Shown here: piece by piece, positions 1-5,096 of the stretch
How the letters are laid out: the number at the start of each line of letters is the position of its first letter
Numbering within the stretch: the first letter of the stretch is position 1
Notes under the pieces: generated by a model
Databases searched by the model: none
What the model was told of the DNA's origin: nothing
Seen by the model: only the letters and a program-made list of their open reading frames with translations
Made by a program: the position numbers and the translations under genes
Source of the DNA: Gammaproteobacteria bacterium
GTDB lineage: Bacteria > Pseudomonadota > Gammaproteobacteria > Pseudomonadales > Azotimanducaceae
DNA length: 5,721 nucleotides
Direction: 5' to 3'
Assembly (NCBI GenBank): GCA_009840715.1
Contig: VXNE01000185.1
Location: forward strand, 4,619-10,339

Positions 1-1
1 G

Positions 2-2200
2 TCGGCTGATTTTGCCGCGGCCGTCGCGCGTACGGGACGCGCGCTGTCGGAGTTCCGGCTCGAGGGCGTCGGCACGAACCTGCCGTTCCTCCGCAACGTG
101 CTGCGGCACGAGGACTTCGCGGCCGGCCGCGTGTATACGCGGTGGGTAGACGAGCACGTCGGGGAACTCGCCACGCCGGAGGCGGACAGTGCGCAGCGGT
201 TCGCCGGCCCCGGCGCGGGGACGGACGCGGCGGACGGCGGGCCGGGCGGCTACGCCGGTGCGCGTGTGGACACCTCCGACCCACTGGCCCTGTTCGACCA
301 CGACGCCCGCGTCAAGGCGGAACAGGTGGTCGATCCGGCGCCGCCGGAGTTGCCGCAGGTGGTGGGCCCGGAGGGCGCCGTCGGGCTCAGTTCGCCCATT
401 CAGGGCACCATCGTCTCGCTGGATGTCGCGCTGGACGACGAGGTCAGGAAGGGCCAGCAGGTCGCGGTGGTCGAGGCGATGAAGATGGAGCACGTCATCG
501 CGGCGGACCGCGACGGCATCGTGCGGCGCATCACGATGGCCGCTGGCGACGTCGTCCGCGAGGGCTATCCGATTGTGTTCGTCGAGGAGGCCGAGGTCAC
601 GGGCAAGAGCGCAGCCGCCGTGGCGGAACTCGACCCCGACTACATCCGCCCCGACCTCAAGCAGACGTACGAGCGTCATGACCTGACCCTGGACGAGCAC
701 CGGCCCGAGGCCGTGGCCAAGCGTTACGCGCGCGGCTACCGGATGCCGCGGGAGAACATCGACCAGTTGATGGACCGTGGCTCGTTCAAGGAGTACTGGC
801 CGCTCATCGTGGCCCGGCAGCACCAACGCTACGACATGGAGGAGCTACGGAGGAACACTCCGGCGGACGGCCTGATCGCCGGCATCGGCACGATCAACGG
901 CGATCTGTTCGACGAGGAGCAGGCGCGCGCCATGGTCGTCCACTACGACTACACCGTCCTGGCGGGCACCCAGGGCGGGCGCAACCACTACAAGCAGGAC
1001 CGCATGTTCGAACTCGCCCACCGGTTCCGCATCCCGGTGGTGCTGTTCGGCGAGGGCGGCGGTGGGCGGCCGGGAGACGACCGCATCGGACCGGGCGTCG
1101 CGTTCGACACCGACACGTTCACGCAGTTCTCGAAGCTGTCGGGGCTCGTCCCGCTGGTGAGCGTGATCAACGGACGGACGTTCGCGGGCAACACGGCGCT
1201 CGTCGCCTGCTGCGACGTGATCATCGCGACGGAGCGGACCACCGTCGCCATGGGCGGCCCGGCGATGATCGAAGGCGGCGGGCTCGGCGTCTACACGCCG
1301 GAAGAGGTCGGGCCGATGTCCTTCCAGGTACCGAACGGCGTCGTCGACATCCTGACGAAGGACGAGGAGGAAGCCGTCGAAGTCGCGAAGCGGTACCTGT
1401 CCTACTTCCAGGGCCGGACGGCGTCCTTCGAAGCCCACGACCAGCGGCCGCTGCGTCATGTGGTGCCCGAGAACCGCCTGCGCCTCTACGACATGAAGGA
1501 GATCGTCCACACCATCGCCGACGTCGGCTCGGTGCTCGAGATCCGCGAGAAGTTCGGCATCGGCGTGATCACGGCGTTCATCCGGGTGGAGGGCTACCCG
1601 ATGGGCGTGATCGCCAACAACCCGCACCATCTCGCGGGTGCCATCGACTCCGACGGCGCGGACAAGGGCGCCCGCTTCATCCAGTTGTGCGACGCGTTCG
1701 ACATCCCGGTCCTGAGCCTGATGGACTGTCCCGGCATGATGGTGGGACCCGACGTCGAGCGCACGGCCCTCGTGCGTCACTGCACGCGGATGTTCAACGC
1801 CGGCGCCAACATGACCACACCGCTCTTCGGCGTGGTGGTGCGCAAGGCGTACGGTCTTGGCGTGCAGGCCATGTGCGGGGCAAGCGCTCTCGTCGGCTTC
1901 TTCACGGTGGCCTGGCCGACCGCGGAGTTCGCCGGCATGAACATCGAAGGGTCGGTAAAGCTCGGCTACCGCAAGGAACTCGCGGCCATCGAGGACCCCG
2001 AAAAGCGGCGGCTCGAGTTCGAACGGCGCGTCGAGCGGGCTTACGAAGGGGCGAAGGCGATCAACGCCGGTGTCGGCGGCGGGCTCGACGACGTGATTGA
2101 CCCCGCCGACACGCGGAGCTGGATCGCCAACAGCCTGCGGCGCCTGCCGCCCCTGCCGCCGCGGACGGAGAAGAAATACCCGTACGTGGATACGTGGTAG
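2..2200 (+). CDS. Single-chain acyl-CoA carboxylase (biotin carboxylase C-terminus, BCCP and carboxyltransferase), 5' partial
   Basis: This is a fused biotin-dependent carboxylase that would use ATP and bicarbonate to carboxylate biotin and then pass the carboxyl group to an acyl-CoA in the cytoplasm. The frame is open back to the window edge. The codons before the GTG at 98 encode the end of a biotin carboxylase domain (ALSEFRLEGVGTNLPFL, then FAAGRVYTRWVDEH), so 98 is not the true start. Counting residues from 98: a Gly/Asp/Ala-rich linker at 25-95; a biotinyl domain at about 96-163 with the biotinylation motif EAMKMEH (Lys129, codon 482-484); and a carboxyltransferase at about 200-690. The carboxyltransferase shows AGTQGGRNH (289-297), a glycine-rich GEGGGGRPG (318-326), MGGPAMIEGGGLGVY (385-399), DCPGMMVGP (543-551) and RKAYGLGVQAM (582-592). 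Known relatives are the single-chain long-chain acyl-CoA carboxylases and the split propionyl-, methylcrotonyl- and geranyl-CoA carboxylases. The acyl substrate cannot be read from the sequence. The C-terminus appears complete (KKYPYVDTW, TAG). Family assignment is near certain; substrate is unknown. Confidence 0.95.
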   Translation, partial: SADFAAAVARTGRALSEFRLEGVGTNLPFLRNVLRHEDFAAGRVYTRWVDEHVGELATPEADSAQRFAGPGAGTDAADGGPGGYAGARVDTSDPLALFDHDARVKAEQVVDPAPPELPQVVGPEGAVGLSSPIQGTIVSLDVALDDEVRKGQQVAVVEAMKMEHVIAADRDGIVRRITMAAGDVVREGYPIVFVEEAEVTGKSAAAVAELDPDYIRPDLKQTYERHDLTLDEHRPEAVAKRYARGYRMPRENIDQLMDRGSFKEYWPLIVARQHQRYDMEELRRNTPADGLIAGIGTINGDLFDEEQARAMVVHYDYTVLAGTQGGRNHYKQDRMFELAHRFRIPVVLFGEGGGGRPGDDRIGPGVAFDTDTFTQFSKLSGLVPLVSVINGRTFAGNTALVACCDVIIATERTTVAMGGPAMIEGGGLGVYTPEEVGPMSFQVPNGVVDILTKDEEEAVEVAKRYLSYFQGRTASFEAHDQRPLRHVVPENRLRLYDMKEIVHTIADVGSVLEIREKFGIGVITAFIRVEGYPMGVIANNPHHLAGAIDSDGADKGARFIQLCDAFDIPVLSLMDCPGMMVGPDVERTALVRHCTRMFNAGANMTTPLFGVVVRKAYGLGVQAMCGASALVGFFTVAWPTAEFAGMNIEGSVKLGYRKELAAIEDPEKRRLEFERRVERAYEGAKAINAGVGGGLDDVIDPADTRSWIANSLRRLPPLPPRTEKKYPYVDTW

Positions 2201-2206
2201 CGGTGG

Positions 2207-2223
2207 CCCGGCGGCCCGCCGGG
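2207..2223 (+). terminator. Possible weak terminator hairpin after the carboxylase gene
   Basis: An 8-bp inverted repeat (CCCGGCGG, one base, CCGCCGGG) starts 7 bases after the carboxylase stop codon. With a realistic loop it folds as a 6-bp CCCGGC/GCCGGG stem and a 5-nt loop. No T-run follows, so it is not a canonical intrinsic terminator. It could still stall polymerase or protect the 3' end of the transcript. Such palindromes also arise by chance in G+C-rich DNA. Confidence 0.35.
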
Positions 2224-2234
2224 AACGGCACGTA

Positions 2235-2273
2235 ATATTATGCAGCGAAGCATTATGTCCTTGCGCATAATAT
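2235..2273 (+). promoter_or_regulatory. A+T-rich inverted-repeat operator-like element upstream of the ATPase gene
   Basis: A perfect 9-bp inverted repeat, ATATTATGC at 2235-2243 and GCATAATAT at 2265-2273, flanks a 21-bp spacer. The hexamer ATTATG occurs three times: directly at 2237-2242 and 2252-2257 (15-bp spacing) and inverted as CATAAT at 2266-2271. The stretch stands out as A+T-rich in an otherwise G+C-rich window and ends 4 bases before the ATPase ATG. The right arm overlaps the predicted -10 hexamer, as an operator for a repressor would. Possible binders include the winged-helix half of the downstream ATPase acting on its own promoter, but that is inference. A hairpin in RNA is the alternative reading, although the likely transcription start lies downstream of the element. 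Confidence 0.55.
2266..2271 (+). promoter_or_regulatory. Predicted -10 hexamer for a leaderless ATPase transcript
   Basis: CATAAT matches the TATAAT consensus at five of six positions and ends 6 bases before the ATG at 2278. Transcription would therefore start at about the A of the start codon. No Shine-Dalgarno sequence precedes this ATG (ATATCGGC). Both facts suggest a leaderless mRNA. No convincing -35 hexamer lies 16-18 bp upstream, so an activator or an extended contact may be needed. Confidence 0.5.
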
Positions 2274-2277
2274 CGGC

Positions 2278-2955
2278 ATGGATTTCCTGGACCGCGAAGA
2301 GGAGCTGCTGCGGCTGGACGCGTCGCTTGCCCAGCCGCGTCCGTTCGCGGCCATCTGGGGTCGCAGACGCGTAGGCAAGTCGCGGCTGTTGATCGAGTGG
2401 TCGCGGCGTTGCGGCGGGCTGTACACGATGGCCGACCCATCGGTGCCTGCCGTCCAGCGCCGCTACCTCGCCGAGACCGTGGCGCGACGTTTCCCGCGCT
2501 TCGCGGACGTCGAGTATCCGGACTGGCGGTCGTTCCTCGACCGTCTCGCGGACGAAGCCCGGGCGACCGGTTGGCGCGGTCCGTTCATCATCGACGAGTT
2601 GCCCTACCTGGTGCAGGCCGACGCGAGCGTCCCGGGGGCGTTGCAGAACTGGCTCGACGGTGAGCGGCCGCGGCCTGCCCTGGCGGTGAGCGGTTCCAGC
2701 CAGCAGATGATGTATGGGGCCGTCCTGGCCGCGGATGCGCCGTTGTACGGACGCGCTTCCGAGGCGTTCGCGCTGCGGCCCCTGCGGCCCGGCTACCTGG
2801 GGGAAGCGATGGACCTGGCCGACGCACGGAGCCAGGTGGTGGCGTACGCGCTGTGGGGAGGGCTGCCGCGTTACTGGGAGCTGGCCGCGCCGTTCGGGAA
2901 GGACCTCGACGGCGCGGTAGACGCAGCAGGGGTGGTGAGAAAGAAGTGGAGGTAG
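2278..2955 (+). CDS. N-terminal P-loop half of the interrupted ATPase_2-family ATPase
   Basis: This 225-codon segment encodes the nucleotide-binding half of an archaeal-type ATPase (ATPase_2, AAA/STAND-like). Such proteins are usually single cytoplasmic ATPases of poorly defined role. Visible motifs are an N-terminal FLDREEEL that precedes the P loop in this family, Walker A GRRRVGKS (28-35), Walker B PFIIDELPYL (102-111, Asp106 and Glu107), a sensor-1-like strand LAVSGSS (135-141) and PLYGR (155-159), which could supply an arginine finger. The end of the domain (YALWGGLPRYWELAAPFG) is intact. The last residues, AGVVRKKWR before TAG, do not resemble the family and come from the G-rich segment. 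ATG 2278 is chosen because homology starts there and a -10-like hexamer lies just upstream; there is no ribosome binding site. Confidence 0.85.
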   Translation: MDFLDREEELLRLDASLAQPRPFAAIWGRRRVGKSRLLIEWSRRCGGLYTMADPSVPAVQRRYLAETVARRFPRFADVEYPDWRSFLDRLADEARATGWRGPFIIDELPYLVQADASVPGALQNWLDGERPRPALAVSGSSQQMMYGAVLAADAPLYGRASEAFALRPLRPGYLGEAMDLADARSQVVAYALWGGLPRYWELAAPFGKDLDGAVDAAGVVRKKWR

Positions 2956-3033
2956 CGCGGGGGGGGGTGGGGGGGGGGGGGGGGGGGGCGCGGTCTGTGG
3001 CGCGGGGCGGGGTGTGGGGGGCGGGCCGGGCGC
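2926..3033 (+). other. G-rich segment interrupting the ATPase gene, possible assembly artefact
   Basis: Sequence between the two halves of the ATPase gene has no family similarity and extreme strand skew. There is no C at all from 2928 to 2955, and the rest is almost all G with scattered T and C. It contains the only in-frame stop (TAG 2953-2955). The flanks are imperfect direct copies of one gene site: 2911-2925 and 3034-3048 match at 11 of 15 bases and both encode Gly-Ala-hydrophobic-Asp-small. This pattern fits two read ends of the same locus joined through low-quality poly-G sequence, as seen with dark-cycle G calls in two-colour sequencing. A true G-rich insertion is the alternative. Confidence 0.7.
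2959..2988 (+). repeat. G homopolymer tract (G9-T-G20)
   Basis: Nine G at 2959-2967, a single T at 2968 and twenty G at 2969-2988. The true length is uncertain because homopolymers this long are hard to sequence. If real it could fold as a G-quadruplex and be a slippage hotspot that switches the downstream frame. At the length shown, the frame is the same on both sides. Confidence 0.9.
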
Positions 3034-3123
3034 GGCGCCCTCGACACACTGGTCCTTGATCCGACGGGTGCACTGCACGAGGAGCCGCCGCGTCTGCTCC
3101 TGGAGGAGACGCCCCCCGCGACG

Positions 3124-3804
3124 GTGCTACGTCCCCTGCTCGACGTCATCGGCGCGGGCGCCCACCGCGTCAGCGAGATGGCCGGGCGCCTCGGTCGGCC
3201 GGCATCGAGCCTGTCCCGATCGCTCGCGACCCTCGTCGCGATGGACTTCGTGCGACGGGAGATCCCCTTCGGCAGCGACCCGCGATCGGACAAGCGGAGC
3301 CTCTACCGCCTCGCCGATCCGTTCCTGCGGCTCTGGTTCCGGGTCGTGGCGCCGCATCGCGCCGCCCTCGCCGAGGCGCCGCGCGAGACTCGGCTTGCGT
3401 ACTGGCATCGGCAACGTCCGGCTCTCGAGGCCTACGCGTGGGAAGAACTCTGCCGCATGGCCGTGCCGTTCCTGCACCGGGCCGACCATCCCCTGGCGCC
3501 GCTCGGCCCCTTCGAACCGGCGCGTCGCTACTGGCGCGGCCGCGCCCCGGAAGTCGACGTCGTGGCCCGCTCCGTCGACGGGCGCCACGTGCTCGTGGGC
3601 GAGGCCAAGTGGCGGGCCGGACCGTTGTCCGCCGCGGAGGCCGATGCGTGGCTTGCCCGGCTTCGGGCGGCCACGCGGGTGCTGCCGGGCATCGAAGGGT
3701 GCCGGGTTGTCTACGCGTTCTTCGTTCCGCACGGCGGCGGCAGGGTCCGCCACGCGGACATGCACCTAGTGGACGCAGGCACGGTCATGGGCGTGCTGCG
3801 GTAG
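3124..3804 (+). CDS. C-terminal winged-helix/DUF234 half of the interrupted ATPase
   Basis: This is the C-terminal half of the ATPase. Family-like sequence begins at 3034 (GALDTLVLDPTGALHEEP), and GTG 3124 is merely the first start-type codon after the TAG, with no clear ribosome binding site, so it is unlikely to be a native start. Residues 8-50 (GAGAHRVSEMAGRLGRPASS and following) form a winged-helix fold with a recognition helix at SSLSRSLATLV. A DUF234 region follows, with SLYRLADPFLRLWFRVV at 60-76. Further on, EVDVVARSVDG then LVGEAKW gives a D...ExK arrangement resembling the PD-(D/E)XK nuclease core, including a preceding WEEL. This suggests a nuclease-derived fold; activity is unproven. 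The end (GTVMGVLR, TAG) looks complete. Without the N-terminal half it has no ATPase. Confidence 0.8.
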   Translation: MLRPLLDVIGAGAHRVSEMAGRLGRPASSLSRSLATLVAMDFVRREIPFGSDPRSDKRSLYRLADPFLRLWFRVVAPHRAALAEAPRETRLAYWHRQRPALEAYAWEELCRMAVPFLHRADHPLAPLGPFEPARRYWRGRAPEVDVVARSVDGRHVLVGEAKWRAGPLSAAEADAWLARLRAATRVLPGIEGCRVVYAFFVPHGGGRVRHADMHLVDAGTVMGVLR

Positions 3805-3819
3805 CAGCGGGTCCTGGCT

Positions 3820-3841
3820 GGCGCCGCAGCGGATCGGCGCC
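3820..3841. terminator. Candidate bidirectional hairpin between convergent genes
   Basis: A perfect 7-bp inverted repeat, GGCGCCG at 3820-3826 and CGGCGCC at 3835-3841, surrounds an 8-nt loop. It lies in the 49-bp gap between the stop of the ATPase locus and the stop of the minus-strand acyl-CoA dehydrogenase. Position and symmetry suit a shared terminator. There is no T-run on either strand, so function is uncertain. Confidence 0.4.
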
Positions 3842-3853
3842 GCTATCGTGCGC

Positions 3854-5065
3854 TCAGGACGCTCCGGTCGGCACCTCGTTGAAAGGGATCCCTTTGTCCA
3901 CCCGGACGTCCTGCGGCAAACCGAGCACGCGTTCCGCCAGGATGTTCAGCATGATCTCGTCCGTGCCGCCGGCGATGCGGCCCCCCGGTGCGCCCATGTA
4001 GGCGTCCTGGAACAGTCCGGCGTCGTCGGCGAACTCCGGGTCCGTGATGGCGCCGGACATCGCGAGGAGGTCCATGGCGAACGAGGCCATGTCCTGCCCC
4101 TTGGAGGCGCCGACGTACTTGCCGATCGAGTTCTCGGGCCCCGGAAGCTCACCTCTGGAGAGGGCCGTGAGAGACCGGTAGCCGGTGTAGCGGAGCCCGG
4201 CTTCCTGCACGTACCAGTTGGCGAGCTTCGCCCGGACGCTCCTGTCCTCGATGGCTGGCCGGTCGTCGATCTGCACCCGGCTCGCCAGGTCGAAGAGCTG
4301 GCGGAAACCAGCGCTGCCGCCGCCGGCGCCGATGGCGGCGCGCTCGTTCATCAGCGTCGTGAGGGCCACCTGCCAGCCTTGGCCCACGGCGCCCAGCCGT
4401 TGCGCGTCCGACACGCGGACGTCCGTGAAATAGACCTCGTTGAAGCCAGAGGCGCCGGAGATCTGCTTGATCGGCTTGACCTCGATACCCGGCGACTTCA
4501 TGTCGAGGAAGAAGTACGTCAGCCCCTTGTGCTTCGGCACGTTGGGATCCGTGCGGAGGACGAGGATCGCGTAGTCGCTGAACTGGGCGCCGGTGGTCCA
4601 GATCTTCTGGCCGTTGATCACCCACTCGTCGCCGTCTTTCACGGCAGTCGTGCGCAGGGCGGCAAGGTCCGAACCGCCGGCGGGCTCGCTGAAGAGCTGG
4701 CACCAGATGTGTTCGCCGGACGCGAGGGGCGGCAGGTGCTCGCGCTTCTGGTCTTCGGTGGCCCAGGCCATCATCGTCGGCGCCGCCATGCCCTGGCCGA
4801 TGGCGAACACGCCATACGTGGTGCCGGCCCGCCCCTCCTCCTGGTTCCAGATGACCTGCTCGATGGCGGATGCGCTCCGGCCCCCGTACTCCTTCGGCCA
4901 GCGGATGCACGCCCAGCCGGCGTCGAACTTGCGCTTCTGCCAGAGCCTGGCCTGCTCGAGTTCGCCGAGTCCGGCGAGTTCGTCATCGGTGGGCTGGTTC
5001 GCCTCCAGCCAGGCCCTCGCCTCTGCCCGAAAGGCGGCTTCCGCCGGCGTGTCGCTGAAATCCAT
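3854..5065 (-). CDS. Acyl-CoA dehydrogenase, 403 aa, likely catalytic subunit of a heteromeric pair
   Basis: An FAD-dependent acyl-CoA dehydrogenase that would introduce a trans-2 double bond in an acyl-CoA and pass electrons to an electron-transfer flavoprotein. The length is normal for the family and all three domains are present: N-terminal helical (about 5-115), middle beta with the signature CQLFSEPAGGSDL (122-134) and WVINGQKIWTTGA (148-160), and C-terminal helical (about 225-385). The position of the medium-chain enzyme's catalytic Glu376 falls in IAGGTDEI (364-371) and is Gly366. Glu241 in LMNERAAIG instead occupies the helix-G site used by isovaleryl- and long-chain acyl-CoA dehydrogenases. 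ATG 5065 is supported by a good ribosome binding site. It is second in a tandem operon, 31 bp after another dehydrogenase gene. Paired ACADs of this type, such as mycobacterial FadE28-FadE29 acting on steroid side chains, form alpha2-beta2 enzymes; the substrate here is unknown. Confidence 0.95.
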   Translation of the reverse strand: MDFSDTPAEAAFRAEARAWLEANQPTDDELAGLGELEQARLWQKRKFDAGWACIRWPKEYGGRSASAIEQVIWNQEEGRAGTTYGVFAIGQGMAAPTMMAWATEDQKREHLPPLASGEHIWCQLFSEPAGGSDLAALRTTAVKDGDEWVINGQKIWTTGAQFSDYAILVLRTDPNVPKHKGLTYFFLDMKSPGIEVKPIKQISGASGFNEVYFTDVRVSDAQRLGAVGQGWQVALTTLMNERAAIGAGGGSAGFRQLFDLASRVQIDDRPAIEDRSVRAKLANWYVQEAGLRYTGYRSLTALSRGELPGPENSIGKYVGASKGQDMASFAMDLLAMSGAITDPEFADDAGLFQDAYMGAPGGRIAGGTDEIMLNILAERVLGLPQDVRVDKGIPFNEVPTGAS

Positions 5066-5068
5066 GAT

Positions 5069-5076
5069 CCTCTCCC
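5069..5076 (-). promoter_or_regulatory. Shine-Dalgarno sequence for the 403-aa acyl-CoA dehydrogenase
   Basis: On the minus strand GGGAGAGG precedes the ATG; its GGAG core is 6 bases from the start codon. It fixes the start at 5065 and lies in the 31-bp gap after the upstream dehydrogenase stop. It also contrasts with the ATPase gene, which has no ribosome binding site. Confidence 0.75.
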
Positions 5077-5096
5077 GTGTGTCGTACCGGACGCCG

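Larger units (their letters stand above)
2278..3804 (+). pseudogene. Interrupted ATPase_2/DUF234-family ATPase gene (whole locus)
   Basis: Two open segments in the same frame together encode one ATPase of a known two-part type: an N-terminal P-loop NTPase and a C-terminal winged helix plus DUF234 region. The left part ends in family-like sequence DLDGAVDA (to 2925) and then degenerates to a TAG at 2953-2955. The right part resumes family-like sequence at 3034 with GALDTLVLDPTGALHEEP. GA(V/L)D(A/T) is thus encoded twice, 123 bp (41 codons) apart. The whole frame is 508 codons with only one internal stop; removing 41 codons leaves 467 residues, about the usual length of these proteins from memory. 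The locus is therefore one gene interrupted by a G-rich segment. Whether the interruption exists in the organism or only in the assembly cannot be decided here. If real, the product is truncated and probably inactive. Confidence 0.75.

Noticed and set aside
98..100. GTG 98 as the start of the carboxylase gene
   Set aside because: Upstream codons in the same frame to position 2 encode the conserved end of a biotin carboxylase domain, so the gene begins outside the window.
845..2440. Long minus-strand open frame (531 codons) across the carboxylase gene
   Set aside because: It lies antisense to well-supported carboxyltransferase sequence, and its translation is His/Arg/Ala/Asp-rich with no recognisable motif. 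Such shadow frames are common opposite G+C-rich genes.
2911..3048. Flanking imperfect repeats read as a transposon target-site duplication
   Set aside because: The 11-of-15 match encodes the same conserved protein segment on both sides, so it is better explained as the same gene site represented twice. The segment between has no terminal inverted repeats or transposase.
2041..3078. Minus-strand frame with a long proline run
   Set aside because: The prolines are only the complement of the G tract. The frame crosses the end of the carboxylase, the promoter region and the ATPase, and shows no family similarity.
3014..3769. Plus-strand frame of 251 codons overlapping the C-terminal ATPase half
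   Set aside because: It is offset from the frame that carries the winged-helix and DUF234 motifs, and its translation is Arg/Ser/Pro-rich low-complexity sequence.
3124..3804. C-terminal ATPase half as an independent gene starting at GTG 3124
   Set aside because: Family-like sequence continues upstream of 3124 to 3034 in the same frame, there is no good ribosome binding site, and the start would fall inside the conserved region before the winged helix.
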